A stretch of DNA of 64,000 nt from Lachnospiraceae bacterium (GTDB taxonomy: Bacteria > Bacillota > Clostridia > Lachnospirales > Lachnospiraceae), in NCBI GenBank assembly GCA_015057635.1, contig SVEB01000041.1, forward strand, positions 1 to 64,000. Reading direction: 5' to 3'. This document shows positions 1 to 8,784 of this stretch, in pieces. Below the pieces are notes generated by a model. That model did no database searches. It was not told the DNA's origin and saw nothing but the letters and a program-made list of their open reading frames with translations. The stretch's first letter is position 1. Every line of letters begins with the position of its first letter. The position numbers were made by a program, and so were the translations under genes.

Positions 1-1
1 T

Positions 2-1222
2 GGGGATTATGTTCTGGCCGAAGAGATGTCCGTAAAATTGGCAGACAATGACGTATGGGCAATTTTGATTGATGATGAAACCTTACAAGTTGCATGGAAA
101 ACTAAAAATGTTCCTGTCACCATTCCGAATGCGTATACGTTGTCCGATATAGCCAATTTAAGCGTGGGCTATCTTGATGGTTATCCAACCTATACGGGCG
201 AAAATGAAAATGGTATCGTCGTCCTCGGTTTTCCAAAAGACAGCTTTTGGAAGCATACAAGGGCAAGTTGGAATTACAATCTGATTGCCAATTTGCCACA
301 AACTGCCCTAACGGTGCTGCTTGTCAATGTCGTTCTCATCCTCGCAATTTATGTAATCGCCAATATGAAGCTTTTAAAGTCGGTAAAACCGATTACGAAG
401 GGGATACAAGAGCTGTCTTCCGGAGAGGGCGTTCATATTCCCGAAAAAGGGGTGCTTTCTGAAATTTCCTCTAATATCAACCGCACCTCTGATATTTTGA
501 AGAAACAGCAGGAGCAGTTAAGGAAGAAGGAAACGGCAAGAGCGAATTGGATAGCGGGCGTCTCTCACGATATTAGAACGCCGCTGTCAATGGTTATGGG
601 ATATGCCGGACAGTTGGAAAGCTCCCACAACCTTTCGGAAGCGGAACAGAAAAAGGCTGCTGTCATTGTGAAACAAAGTGAGAGAATGAAGAATCTGATT
701 AACGATCTCAACCTTGCTTCTAAACTGGAATACGATATGCAGCCGCTTATGAAAAGACAGGAAAATGCTGTCGCCGTTGTGCGTCAAGTTGTTGTAGATT
801 TTATGAATATGGATATTGATGATAAGTTTCCGATTGAATGGAAAACAAGCGATGCATTAACTGCTTGCAAGATTAATGCAGATAAGGCTTTATTAAAACG
901 GGCCATCTCAAATCTGATTCAAAACAGTATGAACCACAATGAAAACGGGTGTACAATTTTTGTATCGGTCACCACGGATAACAGTAATTGTATGATTTGT
1001 GTTGAGGATAACGGTGTAGGAGCTTCCGATGAACAGATAGACAAGCTCAATCATACGCCGCATTACATGGTATGTGATACGAATACGAGCGAACAGCGAC
1101 ATGGTTTAGGATTACTGATTGTGAAACAGATTATGGACGGTCACAACGGAAAAACAATAATGGAACATAGCGAATACGGCGGCTTTAAGGTAATGCTAAC
1201 AATACCCCAAAACCTGACCTGA
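2..1222 (+). CDS. Sensor histidine kinase, 5' end outside window
   Basis: Membrane sensor kinase of a two-component system. The frame is open to the first bases of the window, so the N-terminus (first membrane segment and part of the sensor region) is missing; the first in-window ATG is at 26. Visible in order are part of an extracytoplasmic region, a transmembrane helix (about residues 95-115 counted from 26), a HAMP-like linker, the phosphoacceptor motif SHDIRTPLS and a HATPase domain with an N box (NLIQNSMNHN) and a G box (GLGLLIVKQI). The partner response regulator would be expected upstream, outside the window. The stimulus cannot be told; the architecture resembles VanS/BceS-type envelope-stress kinases, which is only inference. 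Confidence 0.85.
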   Translation, partial: GDYVLAEEMSVKLADNDVWAILIDDETLQVAWKTKNVPVTIPNAYTLSDIANLSVGYLDGYPTYTGENENGIVVLGFPKDSFWKHTRASWNYNLIANLPQTALTVLLVNVVLILAIYVIANMKLLKSVKPITKGIQELSSGEGVHIPEKGVLSEISSNINRTSDILKKQQEQLRKKETARANWIAGVSHDIRTPLSMVMGYAGQLESSHNLSEAEQKKAAVIVKQSERMKNLINDLNLASKLEYDMQPLMKRQENAVAVVRQVVVDFMNMDIDDKFPIEWKTSDALTACKINADKALLKRAISNLIQNSMNHNENGCTIFVSVTTDNSNCMICVEDNGVGASDEQIDKLNHTPHYMVCDTNTSEQRHGLGLLIVKQIMDGHNGKTIMEHSEYGGFKVMLTIPQNLT

Positions 1223-1434
1223 AAAAGCAGCATGCAGACGCAGTAACAGAGGGAGTGCATAAGTATGCTCTCATTACCCATATAGACAAGCGGAAGGTTT
1301 TGTGAAAGGGAGAAAATAGGAGAAGAAGAAGGCGATATATTAGGGGGAAGAGAAAAATCACTGGCAGCAGAAGTTTGTAGAAGTGGTGATGATTCGGATT
1401 AAGGATGGCCTATTGAAAAATGGATGTAAAAAAA

Positions 1435-1460
1435 CACCCGGTCTAGCGGGTGCTTTTTTA
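1435..1460 (+). terminator. Rho-independent terminator
   Basis: A 6-bp GC-rich stem (CACCCG/CGGGTG) with a 6-nt loop is followed by a run of T. It ends the kinase transcript. The 1223-1434 stretch before it holds no gene I can support. Confidence 0.8.
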
Positions 1461-1498
1461 TTGCGTATAAAATTTAAGGAACTAAAATTTTATACTTG

Positions 1499-2188
1499 CT
1501 AGACGAGAGCCATAAGGTCGGAGAGGGATTCAATCTCGTAGGTGCAGTGGATGGATGGGACGGATTCTTTGTGGTGAGGATTGTACCAGCAGGTGTCGAT
1601 GCCGGCATTTTGGCCGCCTAGGATGTCGGAGGAGAGGGTGTCGCCGATTAGGAGGACACGGTCCTTTTTAAAGGGAGGAATATGAGAAAAAACATGATCG
1701 AAAAATTCGATTCTAGGCTTTTGATAGCCGATCGCTTCGGAGACAAAGATCTCTTTAAAGTAAGGAAGAAGACCGGAAGCGGTGAGGCGGGAATGCTGGG
1801 TGCTTGCGACACCATTCGTGACGATATAGAGGTCATGGGTCTTTTTGAGGGATTCTAACAGTTCTTTGGCACCATGGATGGTTTTATGGCCTTTGCTTAG
1901 CTCTAACTGGTAGTCGGTATCCATTTTATGGGCATCAACGGACAGATTCAGAGCTTTACCCAGAAGGGCGAAACGTTTGTAGAGAATCTCATCACGCTTG
2001 ATTTCTCCTAATTCAAAGGACTTCCAGAGGGAATGGTTGATTTCTTCGTAAAGGGAGATAGTTGCGTCGTCCGTGGGAATATTATGATTGGAGAATAGGG
2101 AGCGGATGCCGTCATATTCGGCTGCTTTAAAGTCTAGAATGGTGTCATCTGCGTCGAATAATAGAATGTCATAATGAAAATTGTTCAT
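1499..2188 (-). CDS. HAD-family hydrolase, YjjG-type nucleotidase
   Basis: A 229-aa haloacid dehalogenase-superfamily phosphatase. Motif I is FDADDTILDF near the N-terminus, motif II is the VTNGVAS stretch, motif III is the conserved lysine in GYQKPR, and motif IV is LIGDTLSSDI. The cap position, length and KPRIEFFDHVF signature match the YjjG noncanonical pyrimidine nucleotidase family, which dephosphorylates nucleoside monophosphates and limits incorporation of modified bases. The substrate cannot be fixed from sequence. It is a single gene on the minus strand, convergent with the kinase upstream in the window and followed in the same direction by the MATE gene. Confidence 0.8.
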   Translation of the reverse strand: MNNFHYDILLFDADDTILDFKAAEYDGIRSLFSNHNIPTDDATISLYEEINHSLWKSFELGEIKRDEILYKRFALLGKALNLSVDAHKMDTDYQLELSKGHKTIHGAKELLESLKKTHDLYIVTNGVASTQHSRLTASGLLPYFKEIFVSEAIGYQKPRIEFFDHVFSHIPPFKKDRVLLIGDTLSSDILGGQNAGIDTCWYNPHHKESVPSIHCTYEIESLSDLMALV

Positions 2189-2268
2189 AAAACCTCCAGT
2201 GATATAGAAATGTATAAGGATAAGGAGTGTTCTGCCGAGCTTTTTCCTGTTCGGCAGAATGCTTCCTG

Positions 2269-3627
2269 TTAGTTTAGGCCTTTTTTGTATCGGAAATATT
2301 CCGGTACCTCAAAGATCAGCATTGCCGTCCATCCTGCAAGGCAGGCAAAGGCGATGCCACTGATTTCAAAGCGAGGGGCTAAGAGATAGGAGCAGAGAAC
2401 ACGGACGATCATCTGTACGGTGGTCGCAATCAGTGTTGTCTTCATTTGTCCCATTCCCCTGAAATACCCTTGCACACCATTTGTCATGGCCGGCAGGATG
2501 TAGAAGACGGCCATAAAGTGCAGATAGGTAACGCCTAAGTCGACTACGGAGGACGAATCTTTCGGTACGAAAAGGTTCATCATAGGTCGTGCCAGTGTAA
2601 ATACAACGATACATAGGATGACAAAGTAGGAGGCTTCTAAGAGAAGGCCGGTACGAAATCCCTTTGTCATTCGTTCTTTATAATGGGTGCGGTTATCGGG
2701 ATCAGAGGATTTTTCCATGGCGCCGCGATTCTGGGCCACAAAGGTAGTAAGTCCGTGAGAGATGCTCTGCTGTGGTGTAAAGGCAAAATCATCGATTCGG
2801 TTTACTGCATTAAAGGTAGCGATGGAATCGACACCAAGCGGATTTACAGCACCCTGTACGAGTACTTTTCCGATATAGAGCACAGTCTGCTGCATGGCCG
2901 TTGCCCAGCTGTAGTTAATGGTGGATTTGACAAGGGAGCGCTCCACTACGAATTCGCAACGTTTTAGCTGTAGTAAAGGCACTTTTTTATATACATATGC
3001 GATACACAAGATAGAAGCGGTGGCTTCTGCAATCACAGTCGCAAGTGCAGCACCGATGACACCCATTTTAAGTCCTGCTACCAATACTAAGTCAAGGGAA
3101 GCATTCAGGATGGAAGAGATGATCAAAAAATAGATCGGTGTCTTGGAATCTCCAATGCTTCTAAGGGAGCAGGCATATACATTATAAAAGAATGTGAAGA
3201 TAAGACCGGCACAAATAATGGACAGATAAGTTGCCGCTTCTTTTAAAATCTCATCTGGTGTATGAATCAGGGATAGGATTGGTTTTGCTAACAGGAAACA
3301 AAGGATGGAGACAAAAATGGTGAATCCGCAACCGACTAACATCGTGGTGGAGACTTCCTTTTTTAGTTTCTCATGGTTTCCGGAACCGTAAAATTCGCTC
3401 ATCAATACGGAAGCTCCCATACAGATGCCGATAATAAAAAAGATGATAATGTTCATGATTGGATTGGCACATCCGACTGCAGCTAACGAATCTTTGCCCG
3501 CAAATTTTCCGACAATGATAGAGTCTACTGCATTATAAGTCAGCTGAAACAGATTTCCTAAGATCATTGGGATTGCAAACTGAATCAGATGCTTTTTTAT
3601 GTTGCCGTTGGTCATATCTTTTGCCAT
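2269..3627 (-). CDS. MATE family multidrug/cation antiporter
   Basis: A 452-aa polytopic membrane protein with about twelve hydrophobic segments, the usual length for the MATE family. The N-terminal half starts with the typical FAIPMILGNLFQLTYNAVD segment, including the family's P-x-hydrophobic-G-N pattern. The C-terminal half repeats it (FTPQQSISHGLTTFVAQNRG). MatE proteins export drugs or metabolites in exchange for Na+ or H+; the substrate here is unknown. It lies 80 bp upstream of the phosphatase on the same strand, so the two may be cotranscribed. The 3628-3905 gap before the next plus-strand gene is a divergent promoter region in which I did not fix a promoter. Confidence 0.88.
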   Translation of the reverse strand: MAKDMTNGNIKKHLIQFAIPMILGNLFQLTYNAVDSIIVGKFAGKDSLAAVGCANPIMNIIIFFIIGICMGASVLMSEFYGSGNHEKLKKEVSTTMLVGCGFTIFVSILCFLLAKPILSLIHTPDEILKEAATYLSIICAGLIFTFFYNVYACSLRSIGDSKTPIYFLIISSILNASLDLVLVAGLKMGVIGAALATVIAEATASILCIAYVYKKVPLLQLKRCEFVVERSLVKSTINYSWATAMQQTVLYIGKVLVQGAVNPLGVDSIATFNAVNRIDDFAFTPQQSISHGLTTFVAQNRGAMEKSSDPDNRTHYKERMTKGFRTGLLLEASYFVILCIVVFTLARPMMNLFVPKDSSSVVDLGVTYLHFMAVFYILPAMTNGVQGYFRGMGQMKTTLIATTVQMIVRVLCSYLLAPRFEISGIAFACLAGWTAMLIFEVPEYFRYKKGLN

Positions 3628-3905
3628 ATGTTACCTCATAGTTATATGTATTTTTGCGTCATTTCATAAGAAATAACACGAGTGTTAAGAGTTCTATGTA
3701 TTATACCACGAAAGATGTCAGTTGTAATCAGATTTTAAGGAAAGTCTAAGGAAGCATTTCTTGACTTCAAAATACAAGTATTTTATGATGGAAGAAAGTG
3801 GGGAAAGCTGAAAAAGTTTGTATTTCTGCAGTTTATGGATTGGGAGGGCAGAAATTCAGACGGCTTTTTCATTCAATTGGATAAGGAGTAAGGAGAGTGT
3901 CGCAA

Positions 3906-4625
3906 ATGGAGCTACAGTTAACACATTTAAAAAAATCATTTGAGGAAAAGGTAGTATTAAAAGATGCTACTTTCACATTTGAAAAGGGAAAGATTTATGG
4001 TCTTCTTGGACGAAATGGAGCCGGGAAGACAACGTTATTCAACTGTCTGGCAGGCGAACTGAAGGCAGATGAAGGAGAGGCTGTACTGCGGGAGGAAGGA
4101 AAGGAAAGAAGACTGACTTCTAATCAGGTAGGATATGTATTTTCCACTGCAATTCTGCCGGAATTTCTAACCGGTTATGAGTTTATCAAGTTTTACATGG
4201 AAGTGAATCAGAAAACCATTCAGAAAGACCGAACGATCGATGCGTACTTTGAACTGATCAAGATGAATGAAGAGGATCGCCACAGTCTGATAAAAGGGTA
4301 TTCCCATGGCATGAAGAACAAGATTCAGATGCTGATGTTCTTAATCGCGAAGCCGCCTATCATCCTATTGGATGAACCGTTAACCTCTCTTGATGTAGTG
4401 GTGGCGCTTGAGATGAAACATCTGTTAAAGGAAATCAAGAAAGATCATATTATTATTTTTTCTACCCATATTTTGCAGCTGGCAACCGATCTTTGCGATG
4501 AGATTGTAGCATTGAGTGATGGGACATTAGAGCTTTTGGATCATGAAATGCTTCATGACAGCCATTTTGAAGAGAAGCTCGTACAGATCTTAAGTGAGGA
4601 GGATGTTCATGTTAAAAACGCTTAG
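3906..4625 (+). CDS. ABC transporter ATP-binding protein
   Basis: ATPase subunit of an ABC exporter, about 240 aa. The Walker A motif is GRNGAGKTTL, the signature motif is the degenerate YSHGMKNK (in place of LSGGQ), and Walker B is IILLDEPLTSLD followed by the H-loop in FSTHIL. I place the start at ATG 3906, 10 nt after an AAGGAG; a GTG at 3897 in the same frame also has an AAGGAG 8 nt upstream, so the start is uncertain by three codons. It overlaps the following permease gene by 17 bp, so the two are translationally coupled and probably form one exporter. The substrate is unknown. Confidence 0.88.
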   Translation: MELQLTHLKKSFEEKVVLKDATFTFEKGKIYGLLGRNGAGKTTLFNCLAGELKADEGEAVLREEGKERRLTSNQVGYVFSTAILPEFLTGYEFIKFYMEVNQKTIQKDRTIDAYFELIKMNEEDRHSLIKGYSHGMKNKIQMLMFLIAKPPIILLDEPLTSLDVVVALEMKHLLKEIKKDHIIIFSTHILQLATDLCDEIVALSDGTLELLDHEMLHDSHFEEKLVQILSEEDVHVKNA

Positions 4626-6213
4626 ATTTTCATACCGTCTGAAAGCGGAGATGTATCTGAACTCTCTTGTGTACTTCTTAAAACGAGTTCCTCTTGTAAA
4701 GAAGCTGTTTCGAAAGATGGGATATGAGCATCCGAAACTCGGAGGAATCCTGACCGTTATAGGAATTCTATACCAGATCCTAAAGAAAGCAATGGGAGTA
4801 GGGATTTGTGCTTTTATTGCAGTAGGGGTTCCGTTGCTGATACGGGAGGAAACAGTTGAGATAAATCAGCTTGCACCTTATTTTCTTCATATGTACTTAT
4901 TTGTATATTTGCTTGCAGGACCTATCGTGAACTTGAAATTATTAGAAGCAAACAGGACACGCTTTATTTGTATTAAAGTATTCCGTATAAACGCAAAGCA
5001 GTTCGTTCTTTCGGAATATATAACCGGACAGATATTAGAGGTGGTGTTAGAAGCCCTCACATTCTCCATCTTCGCCGGAATCCTGGGGGTATCCCGTTTA
5101 GGAGTATTCTTTTTGGTATTGATGAAAGCACTGTTTAAATGCTTTTTTGAGTGGCTGGATTTAGTATGGTATCAGAAAAAGTCTGCATTCCTACACCAGA
5201 AGACATGGAGGCTTATAGGCATAGGAACTTGTCTTTTAGGGGCTTGTTATATTCCGGTATGGCTTAAGAAACAACTGCCGCTTACCATGCCTGTTATGGA
5301 GATCATAGCAGCATTCTTAGGAGTGATCGGTCTTATTTCCATGGGAATGACGTGGCGCTATCCTCTTTATAAAGAGGCGGCACTTGACAGCAATCTGTTA
5401 GAGCGCCTCTCTACAGATGTACAGCAGGTAAAGGCACAGGCTGCATTCCAGGCAGTCAAGCTGGATGAGAAAAGCTATACAAAGGAAGAACTGAATGGAA
5501 GCCTTTATGAAGATAAGAAAGGATATGACTATCTGAATGCATTATTTTTCAGAAGGCACAGAAGGCAGCTTGCAAGGCCGGTAAAAATTCAGACAGCAAT
5601 CATTACGATACTTGGTCTGGCCGCAATCGGAGCGCTGATTGCCTTTCCAGGGCTGCAGGAAGGATATGAAGCTATGATCAAACGATATTATTTAAGCTTT
5701 GTCTTTATCATGTACGTGCTTTCCACGGCACCAAAAGCGACAAAAGCCTTATTCTATAATTGTGATATCAGCCTGCTTCGTTATGGATTTTACAAAGAAA
5801 AGAGGGCAGTTCTTTCTACTTTTACATCACGCCTTCAAAGCATTATGGTGGCGAATCTGATCCCGGCGGCTGTGCTGGCGGTCATGCTGATTGTGACAGG
5901 AGTAATCTCTGGAATGACCCTATGGGAGAGCGTTCCGGTGGGAATCTTGGTTATCGTGCTATCCATCTTCTTTAGCGTTCATAATCTGTTTCTATATTAT
6001 ATCCTACAGCCATATACAACCGAATTAGATGTTAAGAATCCGCTGTTTAATATCGTAAATACAATCACATACTTTATATCGTATCTGACCCTTCAGGTTG
6101 AAGGACCGCCAAGGGCTGCATTATTCGTTATCCTGTTCCTGACTATTTTCTATATCGGTGCGGCACTGATCTTAGTTTACCGGATTGCACCGAAGACTTT
6201 CAGAGTAAAATAA
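4609..6213 (+). CDS. ABC transporter permease
   Basis: Membrane partner of the preceding ATPase. The protein is about 534 aa with many hydrophobic segments in two clusters (roughly residues 60-250 and 330-530) around a charged cytoplasmic loop. The start at ATG 4609 is chosen because a GAGGAGG lies 6 nt upstream, inside the end of the ATPase gene. I recognise no family-specific catalytic motif. The arrangement of one ATPase and one large permease resembles ABC-2-type exporters of lipids, peptides or antibiotics. Function beyond export is not determinable. Confidence 0.78.
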   Translation: MLKTLRFSYRLKAEMYLNSLVYFLKRVPLVKKLFRKMGYEHPKLGGILTVIGILYQILKKAMGVGICAFIAVGVPLLIREETVEINQLAPYFLHMYLFVYLLAGPIVNLKLLEANRTRFICIKVFRINAKQFVLSEYITGQILEVVLEALTFSIFAGILGVSRLGVFFLVLMKALFKCFFEWLDLVWYQKKSAFLHQKTWRLIGIGTCLLGACYIPVWLKKQLPLTMPVMEIIAAFLGVIGLISMGMTWRYPLYKEAALDSNLLERLSTDVQQVKAQAAFQAVKLDEKSYTKEELNGSLYEDKKGYDYLNALFFRRHRRQLARPVKIQTAIITILGLAAIGALIAFPGLQEGYEAMIKRYYLSFVFIMYVLSTAPKATKALFYNCDISLLRYGFYKEKRAVLSTFTSRLQSIMVANLIPAAVLAVMLIVTGVISGMTLWESVPVGILVIVLSIFFSVHNLFLYYILQPYTTELDVKNPLFNIVNTITYFISYLTLQVEGPPRAALFVILFLTIFYIGAALILVYRIAPKTFRVK

Positions 6214-6279
6214 AGCGGAAGACAAAGTCTGAAATAAGAAAAGGAATAGAAGAAATAGAAAAGAATATAAGAAATAAAG

Positions 6280-6320
6280 GCCCCGGCTGCTAAATAGGGG
6301 AAGAGCAGCCGGGGCTTTTT
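6280..6320 (+). terminator. Strong rho-independent terminator
   Basis: A 12-bp perfect GC-rich stem (GCCCCGGCTGCT and its complement) is followed by five T. It ends the ABC exporter operon before the convergent rubrerythrin gene. Confidence 0.9.
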
Positions 6321-6413
6321 AGAACAATATATAGATTAAGGGATTGGGTGCTAGGGGAGCACCCTTTTTAGGGGAAAGCTAAGTTACATAATAGCTATAT
6401 GCTGTTTGTTGAA

Positions 6414-6959
6414 TTATTTACCGAAGTATCTTTCAAGTAAGCCCTGGAAAGCTTTACCGTGTCTAGCTTCGTCTTTTGCCATTTCATGAACTGTATCATG
6501 GATAGCGTCGTGGTTCGCTTCTTTTGCACGTTTTGCAAGATCAAACTTACCAGCTGTAGCACCGTTTTCAGCAGCTACTCTTAATTCAAGGTTTTTCTTT
6601 GTGCTGTTTGTTACAACTTCACCAAGTAATTCAGCGAATTTTGCAGCGTGTTCAGCTTCTTCGTAAGCAGCTTTTTCATAGTATAAACCGATTTCTGGGT
6701 AACCTTCTCTGTGAGCTACTCTAGCCATAGCAAGGTACATACCAACTTCTGTACATTCACCTGTAAAGTTATCTCTTAAATCTTTCATAATATCTTCGCT
6801 AGCGCCCTGAGCTGCACCGATTACGTGTTCCGCTGCCCATGTCATTTCACCTGTCTGAACAGAGAATTTATCGCTGCCTGCTTTACAGATTGGACATTCT
6901 GCTGGAGCTGCTTCGCCTTCAAATACATAACCGCATACTGCACATACAAATTTACTCAT
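6414..6959 (-). CDS. Reverse rubrerythrin
   Basis: Non-haem iron peroxidase that reduces hydrogen peroxide in anaerobes. The 181-aa protein has an N-terminal rubredoxin domain ([10 protein letters not shown] then CPICK, a FeCys4 site) followed by a ferritin-like diiron domain with the carboxylate/histidine pairs in [23 protein letters not shown] and [10 protein letters not shown]. Rubredoxin first is the reversed order compared with classical rubrerythrin, hence 'reverse rubrerythrin', common in clostridia and usually under PerR control. A PerR-type regulator lies 0.6 kb away on the same strand. The start has a clear GAGGAG ribosome site. Confidence 0.93.
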   Translation of the reverse strand: MSKFVCAVCGYVFEGEAAPAECPICKAGSDKFSVQTGEMTWAAEHVIGAAQGASEDIMKDLRDNFTGECTEVGMYLAMARVAHREGYPEIGLYYEKAAYEEAEHAAKFAELLGEVVTNSTKKNLELRVAAENGATAGKFDLAKRAKEANHDAIHDTVHEMAKDEARHGKAFQGLLERYFGK

Positions 6960-7042
6960 AATTTTAATCTCCTCTTTTTAAATAATATGATTTATTATTT
7001 GTTATTAAATAGTTAATAATAGTAATCGTTACTGATGTTGTT

Positions 7043-7071
7043 ATTATATATCCCAAAAACGTTATTGTCAA
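7043..7071 (-). promoter_or_regulatory. Promoter of the rubrerythrin gene
   Basis: Read on the minus strand: TTGACA (7066-7071), a 17-nt spacer and TATAAT (7043-7048), a consensus vegetative promoter. The region between it and the start codon is AT-rich with short inverted repeats that could be a PerR operator, but no single box stands out. Confidence 0.8.
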
Positions 7072-7309
7072 CACCTAAATCAGTAATTTTTATTATTTTT
7101 AAAAAAGTTCCAGGTTCCAGATATGACGATTAAGAGGGCGTGCCTCATCCCAGATGCTTAGATGTCATGCATATAAGGAAGAATCATTTCTTTGCCGTTC
7201 ATTCTTTCTAAAACAATATCGGCATTTTATCTCTTATTCATTATAGTAATATTTAATACTTTTATGACTTGATTTTATATCGTCTGGCTTTTGCTATGTG
7301 GCAGAAGAG

Positions 7310-7481
7310 CGGCCAAAGTTTTACCGGTTGGGTGTTTTAAAATATCCGGCTCCTGGCGAACAAAAAAGCGGCAATTTCTTTGTCTATCGAACAGTATATT
7401 CCTGTCTGACAGGCAAAGAAATTGCCGCTTTTTGTTCGCGTATGCGTACGAATATCTGGAACACATAGCCGGAAAGTTTTG
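7310..7481. repeat. Long intergenic palindrome A
   Basis: Imperfect inverted repeat downstream of the perR-like gene. The inner stem (about 7356-7382 with 7414-7439) is nearly perfect over 26 bp, begins with GCGAACAAAAA and encloses the apical motif ACAG-N-TTCCTGTC near 7391-7405. The outer arms match more weakly. Same family as the palindromes at 12813, 24546, 29866, 32740 and 37747. Short open frames that cross it are palindrome artefacts. Confidence 0.75.
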
Positions 7482-7532
7482 ACGCGCCTTCTGTTTTGCT
7501 TCCTCTTTCTACTCTTCGGTTCCCTGCGAAGC

Positions 7533-7931
7533 CTACGAAAGCTTTTCTTTCGCCAAGCAGTCGGGGCAGAGGCCGGAAAAAAGGACAGAGTGATTCGTAA
7601 TCTTTCCAGCGAAATTAGCGCTTGCAAGAGTATCAATATGATCAAGGGAAGGCATATTCAAGTCCATAACGCAGTTACAGTGATTGCACACGAAATGGTA
7701 GTGTGGTGATATATCCCCATCAAAATGATCACATCCATCACCGCAACTTAGCTTGCGGATTTCACCCTGTTCCGCTAATAGGTTTAAATTACGGTATACG
7801 GTTCCAAGACTGATATTTGGAAAGCTTTCTCGTATTTTCATATATATCATATCAGCAGTTGGGTGCTCTTTTGTGTGAGCGAGATAGTTCTTAATGGACT
7901 CCCTCTGACGGCTGTATTTTATTGTTGCCAT
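7533..7931 (-). CDS. perR: Fur-family regulator, PerR-like
   Basis: A 132-aa metal-dependent repressor. The N-terminal winged helix (about residues 1-80) carries the family recognition segment GTVYRNLNLL. The dimerisation domain has the regulatory metal ligands HFD and HYHFVC, and two CxxC pairs (CNHC and CPDC) that bind structural zinc. The residue in the CVMDL stretch is an aspartate, matching D104 of Bacillus PerR rather than the glutamate of Fur, which favours peroxide sensing. The nearby rubrerythrin is a classic PerR target. A perfect 8-3-8 inverted repeat overlaps its own promoter, suggesting autorepression. Confidence 0.85.
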   Translation of the reverse strand: MATIKYSRQRESIKNYLAHTKEHPTADMIYMKIRESFPNISLGTVYRNLNLLAEQGEIRKLSCGDGCDHFDGDISPHYHFVCNHCNCVMDLNMPSLDHIDTLASANFAGKITNHSVLFSGLCPDCLAKEKLS

Positions 7932-7972
7932 AATTGAGTTCCTTTCTATGGTGAAATGTTAAATTACGGGTC

Positions 7973-7991
7973 AATAATAAGAATTATTATT
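7973..7991. promoter_or_regulatory. Candidate PerR/Fur operator
   Basis: AATAATAA and TTATTATT form a perfect inverted repeat around GAA. It touches the -10 element of the perR-like gene. The base composition resembles known Per boxes, but the spacing differs from the classical 7-1-7 form. Confidence 0.5.
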
Positions 7992-8020
7992 ATTATACAT
8001 TGTTTTACAATACACGTCAA
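7992..8020 (-). promoter_or_regulatory. Promoter of the perR-like gene
   Basis: On the minus strand: TTGACG (8015-8020), a 17-nt spacer and TATAAT (7992-7997). The -10 end runs into the inverted repeat at 7973-7991. Confidence 0.75.
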
Positions 8021-8057
8021 CTTATATCTTAATGGATGAGAAGGAAAACGGAAACAA

Positions 8058-8101
8058 AAAAAGAAGGAAAACTATATGATCTAGTCTTTCCTTCTTTTTT
8101 T
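8058..8101 (-). terminator. Terminator between veg and perR-like gene
   Basis: AAAAAAAGAAGGAAA and its complement form a hairpin with A- and T-rich flanks, so it can work in both directions. It most likely ends the veg transcript. Confidence 0.7.
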
Positions 8102-8122
8102 GAATATATCTTATTATAAATA

Positions 8123-8365
8123 CTAGCATAGTACTAGTTCAACTTCTCTTGTCAGGACATCGGTATAGCTGAATGAAATAGTTTTCTTTGACTCATGTAA
8201 AGCCTGATCCAATTCGACTAGGAAGACACATGGGTAAGTTGCTGCAATGACGCCTTCTGCTACATCCACTTTATTACGACCTTTATTTGCTTTAATCTTT
8301 ACTCGCTTTCCTATATTTCGAACTACTGTATTACGTACACGACACATATTATCTGGCTGTTTCAT
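8123..8365 (-). CDS. veg: Veg family protein
   Basis: A small 80-aa protein of the Veg (DUF1021) family, recognised by the central pattern GKRVKIKANKGRNK, the following VAEGVI and the C-terminal SYTDVLTREVEL. Bacillus Veg is highly expressed in vegetative cells and affects biofilm formation; its biochemical role is unresolved. It is a single gene in its own transcription unit with a terminator just downstream. The ribosome site is AGGAGT-like immediately before the ATG. Confidence 0.87.
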   Translation of the reverse strand: MKQPDNMCRVRNTVVRNIGKRVKIKANKGRNKVDVAEGVIAATYPCVFLVELDQALHESKKTISFSYTDVLTREVELVLC

Positions 8366-8784
8366 CTTTTCACTCCTATCCGCAGCGATACAGAGTAGAC
8401 TGTAACGGCTGACATGCGAGGTTATTAAGTTACTAAGTTACGTTCCATAGCTAGTTGTTCGTTATCCAGTTATGCAAGTATCAGCAAGCAGAATGCCACC
8501 GAATGATTTAAATATAGCACATTTGTTTGGGGTAGTCAATAAATGGAAAGTCTTGCACGTATTTACAAATTTGAAAATCGTGTAAAAAGTACTAAAAATA
8601 ACGAAGGTTTTTTGGCTATTATTAAAAGCATTCCGGATTTTCAACAAGCTAAAGTGAGTGAAAGAATAAAAAAATAATAGAAAGAGCAAGCCAGAAAACT
8701 GGTTTCTTATAAGAATGTACCAAATTTTAGAAGAAACCACTAAATGTTGATAAAAGTTATCAGAACTTACTACATATAGTCTGA
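8366..8784. other. Intergenic region without a supported gene
   Basis: This 419-bp stretch separates veg from the DUF4129 operon. It probably holds the veg promoter and leader and the 3' end of the upstream operon. A 92-codon minus-strand frame here has low-complexity composition and no ribosome site, and I reject it. No repeat or RNA element was recognised. Confidence 0.5.

Noticed and set aside
7275-7709. Several overlapping short frames on both strands near 7.3-7.7 kb
   Set aside because: They are products of the palindrome (mirror translations on both strands) and of the perR-like gene in other frames.
8462-8740. 92-codon minus-strand frame downstream of the veg start
   Set aside because: Phenylalanine-rich low-complexity sequence, no ribosome site and no recognisable domain.
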